A stretch of 64,000 nt of DNA. Source: Cymbidium sinense. Taxonomy: Eukaryota; Streptophyta; Magnoliopsida; Asparagales; Orchidaceae. The position numbers were made by a program, and so were the translations under genes. Numbering within the stretch: the first letter of the stretch is position 1; each line of letters opens with the position of its first letter. The stretch lies in assembly GCA_021442155.1 (NCBI GenBank), contig JAKCPB010000330.1, forward strand, positions 274,001 to 338,000. The letters run 5' to 3'. This document shows positions 51,886-63,199 of this stretch, one piece after another. Under the pieces are notes generated by a model. It had not been told where the DNA came from and searched no databases. It saw only the letters and a program-made list of their open reading frames with translations.

Positions 51886-52565
51886 CTACTCTTGAGTTGA
51901 TATAAGTCCCCAACGACATTCAAGAGTCACCCCAAAGGGGTTTAATTTGTTGCAACCAACAAGTCACCCTAGTTGTTCCTAGAAGATGTAAGCCTCTTCT
52001 AGAGTGTTGCACACAAAAAGGAAACCCCTTAGGTTGGCTATACCCCATACCGTAGACTATCTCTTTGGATTTATAAGGTAGGACAAGTTTGATATAACCT
52101 CTTCTCAATTGGTCCATCACACACCGATATGGTTCATAAATTAAATCTATCAAATTTGATTGAGGTCACATCCCTAGAGATATCTCAATGAAATAAAACT
52201 AATCAAATAAACCATATCAAATCACATGAAATTAAGATAAAATTAATTCTGAGTACTTTTGAGTTGACATAAGTCCCCAACGACATTCACTCAGTAGTCA
52301 CCCTAGGTCAAGTTCGATTGGTTGTGCATCCAACGGGTCACCCTAATGATTGTTCCTCACTTTGGAAAATGTAAGTCTCCTATGCCATCTTCCTAGCACA
52401 GTTGCTACACACTGAAAGGAAACCCCTTAGGTTGGCTAGCTCTACCCCATAGCAGGTAGACTATTACTTTGGATTTGTAAACCTGAGGTAGTTCAAGGCT
52501 AATATAGCCCCTTCTTAGTGGGTCTATCACACACTGATAGGGTCCATATATTAACTCAAATTAAA
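51886..52565 (+). repeat. Tandem duplication, about 360-bp period, 2 copies
   Basis: 51,890-52,155 and 52,252-52,565 share TAAGTCCCCAACGACATTCA, AAAGGAAACCCCTTAGGTTG, GTAGACTAT and the stretch GTCTATCACACACTGATAGG or its variant. Long 3' noncoding regions with tandem repeats are known from Tat-type gypsy elements, which fits the pol remnant upstream. Confidence 0.75.
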
Positions 52566-53199
52566 TTAAACCCAATCCAATTTTCCTAGTGGAGTTAAAT
52601 CACACTCTTCTCCCTAGTGGAGCCCCAAATCATATTTAAACAAGTCAAGCAAACAAATCATTCAAAACTAAACTCCCCGGTGGAGCCAAATTAAACCAAC
52701 TCCCCTAGTAGTGTCTAAATCAAAGAAATCCAACCAAACTCTTATCCCTAGCGAATACATCCCCAAACAAATCTATGAAATCAAACTCAAATCCCAATCC
52801 CTAGCGGATATCCCAAACTTCCCTAGTGGAAGGTTCATATACTGATCCCAATCACTCGCCCATAACTCTAGCAGATATGCCTCCACATCAATTAAAGTAA
52901 AAATAAATTAAAGTTGATTTGAACTTAATCCCTGATGGATTATAGATTCTTATCCCCAACAAATCTTCCTTCCATAAATCATATAATCAAATCAAATTCA
53001 AACCTTATCCCCAATATTTTCCTTTTATGCCCTTAACATAGATTGTCCAATGCATGTGTGATCCCAATGGATCTCCTCCATGCCTTGACATGAAATTCTC
53101 ATCAAATCTTCTTTCTTATCTTATGCACACCTTTAATACTTCAACCAAAAGCCAAACAATGTATTTGTTCAAATCATCTTAACATTGTAATTAATATTT
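52566..53199. other. C/T- and A-rich noncoding DNA with CCCTAGnGG words
   Basis: The words CCTAGTGGAG, CCCTAGCGAAT and CCCTAGTGGAAGG recur about every 60-100 bp (52,585, 52,612, 52,677, 52,703, 52,747, 52,800, 52,832). This is a further loose repeat after the 360-bp duplication. No gene. Confidence 0.5.
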
Positions 53200-54585
53200 A
53201 TGATTTTGATGGTGCTCAAACTAACTATACAATATCATGCTAAACATATTATAGTGGGATTAACACACTATATTATATTATAATATATGATGTTATATTA
53301 TAATTTGCTATAATATAATATATTGTCTAACATTACACCTCATTACAATCACTTAAAAGGAATAAATAACAAAATTTCTCAAAATTTGAATAATTTTCAT
53401 TTTGGATGTAAAATTATTATTTTCTATTAGAAACGGTACAAAATTGCATAATTTTGGTGTTCATGGTGTGTCATCAATTTGGCCAAATTCTTCCATCTCA
53501 ACCTTCAAAGTATTTTTTGTAAGTTTTGACCCAATCTATTATAACAAAAGTAAAACATACTAAAATGTACAATAACATTTAGTAACACACACCATATATA
53601 TATATATATATATGAAGTCATATTGTTATGTACATTATATTTTAATATGCTTTCATATAATATATTATCTTAGATTACACCTTAAAATGAATCATTAAGC
53701 AAAAAATATTATAAAATTTGGTTGAAAATGAATTTTATTTTGGATGCAAAATTCCATTCTTTTGATTAAATGACACACCATAGCACCTAATGACGTTCTA
53801 AAGTTTACCTTAAATTTGGCCAAATCCCATCATCTCATATAAATCAGTATTTTTATGAATTATACTAGTACAAACTCTACTACATCATACTATAACAAAC
53901 TAAAATATGTTAAACAACAGTAATAATACACAATAGTATGTTATATAATGCATGATGCTACACTATGTTATGGCATCCTATATTATAATACACTATAACT
54001 TATTATATTATATTATATTGCATATCACATCGCAAGGGATTACTTAAGATAAAAAATCATAAAATTAGTCTAAACAAAAAAAATCTATATATTTTAGTCG
54101 TATCACTTACATATTTTAAATTAAAATAATATATTATGTTGACATGCTCTACCTATTATGAATTGGACAAATTCCACCATTTTAAAGTCTAAATCAACTT
54201 TTTTATAAATAATAATATTGTAGGCTTGACTGCATGATTCTAAAATACTAAAATAATTGAAAATGCACAAAAATATTATGATATATAATGTTATACTATG
54301 CTACAACATATAATATTTATTTTGAACATAAAATCTTACTATTTAGACTATAAGTAGTGTAGCACACCTTCAGTACTGCAACATAATTCCCAATTTAAAT
54401 TTAACAAATTTCATCATCTGATTTATTAAATTAATATTTTATGATTTATATATAGACTAAGCACAATACCATAATATACTACAAAAATTTCAATACATCT
54501 TACAACATCCAAAAAACACATCACTACATGCCAAAAATATATGATGCTACATTATACCATAATATATGGTATTATAATATGATTT
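53200..54585. repeat. Degenerate AT-rich satellite, about 335-bp period, at least 4 units
   Basis: The same series of landmarks repeats: a TATAATATATGATGTTATAT-type core (about 53,285, 53,625, 53,945, 54,280, 54,540), TTTATTTTGGATGCAAAATT (53,398, 53,738, weak at 54,070, 54,322), and GCCAAATTCTTCCATCTC or variants (53,484, 53,818, 54,164, 54,406). Spacing is 325-345 bp, with the last unit shortened to about 250 bp. A small (TA)n at 53,594-53,613 lies in one unit. Confidence 0.75.
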
Positions 54586-55885
54586 AATTAGGGTTTAAGG
54601 TTTAAATCTTTAATAATCAAGAGAAAGTCTCTTAAAGACATTTTCTTTACCACCATAACCATAGTAAGCCATCTCTTAGATCTACCCAATGACATCTTTA
54701 TTATTTAGGTTTTGCTTTGTGGTTGTGGTTTTAGGTTCTAGTTTTTAGTGGTTTGTGGTTTAGGTTTGGGGTTTGGTTGGGGGTTTAGTTTTAGTTTAGG
54801 GTTATAGTTTTTGGGTTTAGGGTTTGGTGGTTTTGGTTTAGGTTGGTTTAAGTTTGTAGTTTTAGGTTTGTGGTTTGTATTTTTAGGTTTGTGGTTTAGG
54901 CAGTTAGGTTTTGGGTAGGGTTTAGGTTTTAGGTTTAGGATCAGGTTTAGGGTAGGGTCAGGGAGGTGGTTTAGGTTTAGCCAGTGGTCAAGTTTAGGAT
55001 TTAGGGGTTTAGGTTGTTTAAATTAAGCAAACCAGTAGATTTATTTATTTAGTTTATTTTATTTATTTTAGTTTAATTTATTTTATTAATTTAGTTTATT
55101 TTATTTTATAGATTTATTTTATTTAGGTTTATCATTTAGTTTAGGTTTTTTTGTTTATTTTTTTTATTAATTTTAGTTGACCTTATTCTTTGATATTTGG
55201 TTTAGGTTTTATTTTATTTTAGGTTTAGGTTTTATTTTAGGGTTTAGATCAGTTTTGGTTTTAGTTATTTTAGGTTTTATTTTTTAGGGTTTTTTATTTA
55301 TATTTTATATTTTAGTCAGTTTAGTAGTTTATTTAGCCTATTTACATCCATTTTAATTTTTTAGTTTAGGTTAGTTTTTTTATATTTTATTACTTTATTT
55401 ATTTTAGGTTTTATTTAGTTTTATTTTATTTAAATTTAGATTTATTTTTTTAGTTTTTTTTATTTAGATTTTATTTTATATAGTTTAGGTTTATTTATTT
55501 TATTTTTTTAGTTTTTTATTATTTTATCTTTAGTAGGTTTAAGTTTAGTTCAAGTTTTATTTAATCTTTTATATTTTATTTTAGGTTTAGTTTTATTTTA
55601 GATCTTTCTTTTATTTAGGTTTTAGGTTTAGTTTTAGGTTTTTAGATTATTTTTAAGTTTAAGGTAGGTTTTTTAGATTTTGGTTTTAGTAGGGTTTTAG
55701 GTTTATTTTATGGCTAGGTTTCTTAGGTTTAGGGTTTAAGTTTAGGATTGTGGTTTAGGGTTTAGATTTAGGCTTAGTTTAGGTAAGGTTTTTTTATTCT
55801 AGGTTTAGGGTTTAGGTTAGTGGTTTATGGTTTAGTTTTAGTTTTAAGTTTTAGTTTGGGCTTTATTTGGTTTAGGTTTAAGGTT

Positions 55886-56240
55886 TATTATTTTTTTTAG
55901 AGAATAAATTCAAATTCAATATTTCTTCTTTAAGACACAAAAGATGATAAATCAAAAACCTAAGATAAGTAGAACTGTCTTTATTATAAAGACACAATTT
56001 CATAAGCAGCAGATCGAATTGACCATTCTTTCTTCTCCAGCTATTAACCAGCCTCTCTCGAGTAGTGGATCTGCCATCATATCTCTGATCTCTCCCTCCG
56101 CCACCACAATGGCTATAACCTTCATCGCTCCTCCCTCCTCTATATCCACCACCATGGAGATAACCGCCTCCTTTCACTCAGAGATCTAGATCGAGTTTAC
56201 TTGATGATGCACATCAGCTATCCCATTCCCAGATCTTATA
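55886..56240 (-). repeat. RGG-coding module, copy 2 (best coding frame)
   Basis: On the - strand, 56,177-55,878 is open for 99 codons. It begins MKGGGYLHGGGYRGGRSDEG, continues GGGGRDQRYDGRSTTRERLV and ends in a lysine-rich tail. Glycine- and arginine-rich RGG/GGY repeats are typical of plant RNA-binding proteins. No RNA-recognition motif is present in the module, so it would be only the C-terminal part of such a protein. The T-run at its left end would be a poly(A) tail in the coding direction. I cannot tell whether any protein is made; the other copies are broken. Confidence 0.6.
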
Positions 56241-57989
56241 GTGGTTTAGGGGTTTTTGTGGTTTAATGTGAGTTTAGGGTTTAGGTTGGGTTATGGTTTG
56301 TTGGGTAGGTTGGGGTTTTAATTTGTAGAGGTTTAGGGTTGGTATTTGGGGATTTAGTTTTAGTAAGTTAGGGTTTAGCTAGTTTTATGGTTAGATTTAG
56401 GGTTTAGGGTTTTTTTTTTAAATTGGCAAACCATTTGGTTTAGGTTTATTAACTTTATTTTTATTTATTTATCTTTATTTTGTTTTTATTTATTTATTTT
56501 TTTTATTTTATTTCATTTAGTTTATTTATTTTAGTTTTTTATTTCAATTTAGGTTTTTACTTTGTTTTATCATTAGGTTTAAGTTTATTTTTTTTAGTTG
56601 ATTTTATTTTATTTTATTTTTAGGCTTTATTTTATATTTATAGGATTAGGTTATTTTATTCTATTTTTATTTTATGTTTTAGGTTTTATTTAGGTTTATT
56701 TGATTTATTTTTTTTAGTTTTAGTTTATTTATTTTAATTTATTTTATTATATTTAGTTTATTAAGGTTTAGGTTTATTTTAGTTGTTTATATTTATTTTA
56801 TTTTTAGGTTTAGGTTTTATCTTTATTTCTAGGTTTTATTTTTTTAGTTTTAGGTTTTATGATTTTATTTTTATTTATTTTGGTTTTATTTTTAGTTTAG
56901 GTTTAGGTTTATTTTTAGTTTTTTATTTTATTTAGTTTAGGTTTAGGTTATTCATTTATTTTTTATATTTTTAGTTTATATTTTATTATTTTGTATTTTA
57001 TTTTTATTAGGTTTTAGTTTTGGGTTTAAGTTTTATTTTTATTTTTATAATTATTTTTAGTTTAGGTTTTATTTAGTTTTTTATTTTATTTTATTTTAGT
57101 TTTAGTTTATTTTTTAGTTTATAGTTTTATTTAAGTTTTTTTAGTTTATTTTATGTCTTTATTAATTATTTTAGTTTATTTTTCTTTTTTATTTATTTTA
57201 TTTTATTTTTAGTTTAGGTTTTATTTTATTTTATTTTATTTAGTTTAGTTTTATTTATTTTATTTTTTTTAGGTTTTATTTATTTAGGTTTTATTTTATT
57301 TTATTTTATTTTATTTTATTTATGGTTAGTCTTTTAATTTTCTTTTATGTTTTATTTTATTTTTGTTTTATTTTATTTTATTTAGTTTATAGGTTTTTAG
57401 TTTATTTTAGTTTGTTTTTTATTTTTTCTTTTGTTAGTTTAGGTTTTGTTTAGTTTAGGTTTATTTTATTTATTATTTATTTTATTTCATTTTAGGTTAT
57501 TTTTTTAGGTTTAGGTTTTTATTTAGTTTTATTTATTATTTTAGGTTATTTAGTTTTAGTTTTATTAATTATTTTATTTAATTATTTTATTTATTTTATT
57601 TTTTAGGTTATAGTTTATTTATTTATTTATCTTTATTTATTTATTTTTTTTATTTTATTTTTTTTATTTAGGTTTATTAGTAGGTTATTTTCATTTATTT
57701 TTTTATTATTTAGGTGGTTAATTTTATTTTATTTATCCATTTATTTTTTATGGCCCCTTTTTTAATTATTGTTTTTATATTTTATTTAGTTTAAGATTAG
57801 GTTTTAGCTTTCTCTGATTTAAGTGTCAGGGTTTAGGGTTTGGGTTTAGGGTTTAAGAGGATTTTTTTTTTGGGTTTAGGGTTTAGGTTTGTGGTTTAGG
57901 TTTGTGGTTTGGTTTAGGATTTAGGGTATAGGGTTTAGAGTTTAGGTTTTAGGTTTAGGGTTTAGGTTTTAGTTTAGGGTTTAAGGTTT

Positions 57990-58425
57990 TTGGTTATTTT
58001 TTTTAACAGAGAACAAATTTAGATTTAACATTTCTTCTTTTCAATTTTATTAACCAGCTAACACACCAAATTTTCTTAGATACAACCGACAACATAGATT
58101 AAAAATGAGCACGCATAGAGCAAATCTAAAACCATAGATAACTAGATTTATCACTAGTGTAAAGACACAATTTCATAAGAAGTAGATTGGATCAATCATT
58201 CTTGAGTTTCACCAATCCCATCAGAACTCTCCAAGCTCTCGAGTAGTGGGATCTACCATCATATCCCTGATCTCTCCCTCTGCCACAACCACATTTGTAA
58301 CCTCCATCGCGCATCCCACCTTTATAACCACCACTACTTCGACCACCACCCCTGCCTTTGCCTCTACTGACATATCTAGATAGAGCCTATTGATGAAGTT
58401 CCCGCCATGCCTCACCATCTTAGGT
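57990..58425 (-). repeat. RGG-coding module, copy 3
   Basis: It aligns with copies 1 and 2 end to end: T-run and AACAGAGAACAAATTTAG at the left, AACATTTCTTCTTTTCAATT, AAAATGAGCACGCATAGAGC (shared with copy 1), AAAGACACAATTTCATAAG (shared with copy 2), CTCGAGTAGTGGGATCTACC, ending about 45 bp past ATATCTAGATAG. One frame of the reverse strand gives GRGRDQGYDGRS-type sequence like copy 2; the longest open frame (58,418-58,221) is a different one rich in valine. All three copies share both ends. Confidence 0.6.
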
Positions 58426-60536
58426 TTTAGGTTTAGTTTAGGTTTATTAGGTTTTAGGTTTAAGTTTATTTTTAATTTTACTTTACTTTAGGTTGTTTAG
58501 GGTTTATGGTTTGGGTTTAGGAGGTTTAGGGTTTAGGGTTTATGCTTTTAAGGTTTAGGGAGGTTTAGGGTTTAGTTGGGTTTTAGTTTTAGAGGTGTAG
58601 TGGTGTAGGATTTAGTTTAGTTTTTTATTAAGTAAACCCAGGTTTATTTAGTTTATTTATTTTATTTATTTTAATTTTAATTTTAATTTTATTTTTATTT
58701 TTATTTAGTTTATTTTGGTGAGTTTACGCTTATTTTATTATGTTTATTTTATTTTTTATTTAGTTTCTTTTAGTTTAGCTTATATGTTTTATTTTATTTT
58801 TTAGGTTTATTTTTAAGTTTAGATTTTATTTAGTTTTATTTTATTTTATTCTAGGATTATTTCATTTTATTTTACATTTAGTTTATTATTATTTAGGTTT
58901 TATTCTTAATTTTATTTTATTTTTAGTTTAAGTTTTATTTATTTTATTATAATTTATTTTTATTAGTTTATTTTATTTTATTTTTAGGTTTAGGTTAAAG
59001 TTTTAGTTTATATTTTTATTTTATTTTATTATATTTTATTTTATTTATTGTATTTAGTTTATTCTTTTATATATTTATTTTTAGTTTTATTTATTTTGAT
59101 TTATTTTTTTAGGTTTATGGTTTGTGGTTTTAGGTTTTTAAAGTTTAGGCTTTAGGGTTTAGGGTAGGATTGGGGTTTTTTTGTGGTTTTTGGATTTAGT
59201 GGTTTTTTTTTTTTTTTGAAAACAAGCAAAATGATATAGTTTTAGGGTTTATGTTTATTTAGTTTATTTTATTTAATGTAGCTTTAATTTATTTATTTTA
59301 TTTTATTATTTTATTTTTAGTTTTATTTAATTTAGTTATTTATTTTAGTTTAGTTTTATTACCTTTATTCTAAGTTTAGTAAGTTTAGTATTATAATGTT
59401 TATTTATTTAAAGTCAGCTATTTTATTCTGATTAGGATTATTTTATCTTTAAATCTAGGAAGGTTTGATTTGTTTACATTTTATTTTATTTTTTGTTTAG
59501 TATTTATTTGTTTAGTTTATTTTATTTATTTAGTTGTAGTTTAGGTTTTATTTATTATAGTTTAGTTTATTTTAGTTAGTTTAGTATTTTATTGTTATTT
59601 TATTTTATTTTAGGTGGGTTTTTACTTGGTTTTGCATTTTAATTTATTTTTAGGTTTATTTTTTAGGTTTAGGTTTTGTTTTTAGTTTAAATTTTATTTT
59701 ATTTTAATTTTATTTTAGGTTCATTTTATTTTAATTTTACGTTTAGCTTTTATTTTATTTAGGTTTTTTATTTTTAGGTTCATTTTTTTATTTTAGTTTT
59801 TATTTTTATTAGTTTATTTTTTTTATTTTTGGTTTGTTAGTTATTATTTTATTTTATTTTATTATTTTATTTAGGTTTAGGTTTAGTTTATTTATTTATT
59901 TTATTTTCAAGTCTTTATTTAGTTTAGATTTTATGGTAGAGTTTTGGTGGGTAGAGAGTTTTAGGGATTAAGATTTTTTTTTTTTTGGGAAATCCCATAT
60001 AGAGGGAATTTTATTGCCACAAAAAGAGGGTTACAAGGTCCTTATCAGGGGATAAACTCCAAAACTATTGCTCAAAGAGCTATAATTAGCCTAGAGAGTA
60101 AATCCCTTATCTAAGTACAACCAAAAGCAAAATAAAAGAGAAAAGGAAAGCAAAAGATACAAAATGATTAACAAAGATAAGCCAATATACAATAGGAAAT
60201 GCAGAAGTCTAACAGAACCAAGATGAGAATAAAGAAGATTGGGGAAGAAGCCACAAGTAATAAGTCGACCTCACTGTAACAACACCAAATAAAGACAATC
60301 GAGAGACAACCCTAGTAAAGCTTGTATAAAACCGATAATCCAGACCAACAACCATGATATAAATAATAAAAGGCGGCCATAAAACCACTCATTCAGTGAA
60401 AAGGTATAAGTTAATAACCAAGTAGGTAATAGCATAATCATAGTGATCTACACAAGTCTAACTGAACCAAGATGAAAAAATAGCAGATTAAATAGACCAC
60501 AAACATCAAGTGGTAAGTCTTATCAAACAAAAAAAT

Positions 60537-61160
60537 AATCAAAAAATAACCCAGTCCTAGGACATAAGACTCAAAAATCCAATAGCCAACAAAAAAAATA
60601 GCAAAACAAATATTGCACCCACCATAAGATAGTCCAGTAAAAAATAGTGTTACATCATAGACACGAAAAGGGTTCAAAGGAGAGCCATCATTGAAATCCT
60701 TCAAGACAAAGAAAAGTAGGCCAACTAAGCCAACATCAAAAGGTGACCGAAAGAAACAAAAAAGTAATTCCAATCTTGCAAAGAGACAATAATAATAACA
60801 AGGGTATTGCAGTTTCTCTCCATACATGTTGGGGTGGTGAGGTTAGCAAGAATAATCAGAAAAATAATCCCAAAAGCAGCCTATTGGACATAAGACCCAA
60901 AAATCCAATAGCCAACAATTAAAGCAGCAAAATAATTATTGCACCCACCATAAGATAATCCAATAAAAATAGGGTATAACATATATACATGAATTCAAAG
61001 GAGAGCCATCATTGAAATCCTTCAAGATAAAAGGCACCAAAGCTAAGCCAACATCATCAAGAAAATAGTCGAAGAAATCAAGAAGTAATTCCAATCCTAC
61101 AAAAAAAATAATAAAAATAATAGGGTATTAGTTTCTCTCCTTACGTTGTGGAGGTGAGGT
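60537..61160 (-). repeat. Tandem duplication in LINE3 3' region, about 320-bp period
   Basis: AAAAATCCAATAGCCAACAA, ATTGCACCCACCATAAGATA, CAAAGGAGAGCCATCATTGA and AGTTTCTCTCC occur in this order twice (60,572-60,817 and 60,897-61,137) at a spacing of about 320 bp. It lies in the noncoding 3' part of LINE3. The 129-codon - strand frame (60,827-60,438) is a by-product. Confidence 0.8.
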
Positions 61161-61859
61161 TGAGAGCATAAGAGGGGCCATAACCCTATTAAAGAGAGAA
61201 AAGATAAAATCACCATGAAGCTATACAAAAATATAGCAATTAAATAATGAGATAAAGAAAGTCATGAGCCCCAAAGACATTTTGAGAAAAAGGAAAAGAG
61301 ATAAAACACAGCCCTAATTATAAAATGGAAAGTAGATACAGTAAGACCCATAAATAAAATATTGATGGGAAGAAGTCTGTCCTTGTTGATCAGAAAGTAA
61401 AGAAGAAAGTAAAACATCTCCCTCTAGCAGATCCGATTGATAAGGGAAAATATCTTCATCCAGTAGGTTAGAAAAATAGGAAATACCTTACCATTAATAG
61501 TGGAAATAGCAGAAGCAATAAGACCCTAAATAAAGTTAGGGTAATTAATCCAAAGCAGATGAGATCACAAAATAACTAGAAAGGGTATGAAGATGCATCA
61601 AAACCAGAGAACAATAACACTAAATAGAAGTTGGTAATTTAGTTAAACAGTAACAATAAAAAAACAATAGGATGAATTAATTTTGAGGTAAGGGAGTCCA
61701 AGATTGTCCAAATTAATTAACCACACAAATGTTTAGTAAGTGTAAGTTGATCAAAGAATTTTATTCATCTAATCAACAGCAAGGTAATCAAGACATGCAT
61801 TACCTTCATGCCATACATGAGTGATTTTAAAATAGAGTTGAGAAAGGAGAGCTCTAGTC

Positions 61860-62560
61860 TACTTTAGAAGGTAGAATAATTTTGTATTGCCCACTTTGGT
61901 GGAAGTCAAAAGATCAATCAGCAACAGGGCATCCACCTTAATCCAAATATTAAGCCAACATTTTTGAAGGCAAATCTCAATAGCTTTGTAAACTGCCATT
62001 AGCTAAGCAAAAAGAATAGAGAAAATATAAAGAGGGTAAGCAAAAGCACATAAGACTTTACCATTGAGTTTTCTAAAAATGCCACCATAACTAGAAGAAT
62101 TTTGAGAAATAGAGCCATCAGTGTTAATTTTAATTGTATTAGCATGAGGTATCCAATAAACAATCTTGTCATCTTTACATTGATCCAAGTTAAAACCCAA
62201 TTTATTGGCCACAAATTTGTGCCTTTGAATTGATTGTAGTTAATTAAATTGGCATTAAACAAGGCACAAATTTTTTTTTTAATTCTAGCAATTATCCTCA
62301 TATGGTTCATAGAATCCCAGATATTTTGCATCATTTCTATCCATCCATATGAACCAAATAAGAGTGATAGCAAGCACTTTAATGGCCTTTAATAGTGTTA
62401 TCAAAATAAACTTCAAGAAGTTGGTATAGAGTTAAGGAGCCATTGAATTTGACAATATTAAAGAGTTCATCATACCAAATCCAAAGTTTGGAAGCAATGG
62501 CTCCTAACAAATACATGATTCACATTCTCAATGTGAAAGCAAGAGCATTTTGAAGGTAAG
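61860..62560 (-). pseudogene. LINE3 zf-RVT-like linker and RNase H, broken
   Basis: Near 62,380-62,330 the linker reads LLFGSYGWIEMMQ, as in LINE1 (LLFGLFGWLEMM). The frame 62,212-62,003 contains NKLGFNLDQCKDDKIVYWIP and then IKINTDGSISQNSSSYGGIF: the first RNase H Asp (62,119-62,117) is intact, followed by the usual GG-IFR strand. Further left, AMAVYKAIEI-type sequence near 61,990 matches the helix with the second acidic residue. Best preserved RNase H start of the three LINEs. Confidence 0.75.
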
Positions 62561-63199
62561 TAAAACCTTTACCCCACATCAAGGAGTCAACAGGATGAAG
62601 TTTTTCAAAATATGCCAAGTTAGAATAGAATAAGAAATAGGAATAGTGTTATTCCAAAGTTTAAAAACACATTGAGAAATCATGATTCTTTAATATGAAT
62701 CCATTTTTAAGGTTGAAATCACCATTTTGGGAAAGCTTAAAAGGATTTGATCATGAATGATAAGAATAATAGTAAGCTTATCTAAAAGAGAGAAAGGAAT
62801 ATAAAGTTTACTATTGTTCCACTTATTATTCTGCCAAAGAGTTCACTTTAATAGTAGCAATGGAGTGGGTAGAAAGTAATTCATCAATGGACCCACCTCC
62901 AAATTATCTTGCCAAAAGAAAGAGGTTCCAGTTAATCCCCATGAGATTAATGATTCTCCCCATTTAATGGAACAAAGTCTTTCCAATAGAGAGTCTCACT
63001 TTATAAGGGCAAATGAGAGGGTGCTTACCCGGCAGATTTGGCGTCATGAAATTAGCCCAAAGACTATTGTTGCTAAAATTCCACCAAAGTTTATAAGAAA
63101 ATAGTGATAGCTTCCGACAGCTTACTCCAAGCCCACCTTCAAAAGAGTGCCACTTTATACCAAGAGGTCCAATGCATTCTTTAGTAGAATTGTTAGAAC

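Larger units (their letters stand above)
54590..59972 (+). repeat. T/G-rich higher-order array, block 3
   Basis: It opens with a fragment resembling the end of the RGG module (ACCACCATAACCATAGTAAG, CTTAGATCTACC near 54,650-54,690), then a TTTAGGG-like block, a junction AAATTAAGCAAACCAGTAG (55,018), a TTTTA block to 55,560 and a G-rich block to 55,880. Two module copies follow at 55,886 and 57,990, each with the same succession and with junctions near 56,420 and 58,630. One further junction-like site lies near 59,215. The repeat period set by modules and junctions is 2.1-2.2 kb. Confidence 0.8.

Noticed and set aside
33720..59972. A true chromosome end
   Set aside because: The TTTAGGG-like repeats are degenerate, broken by other blocks and by old transposons, and continue on both sides; this is interstitial.
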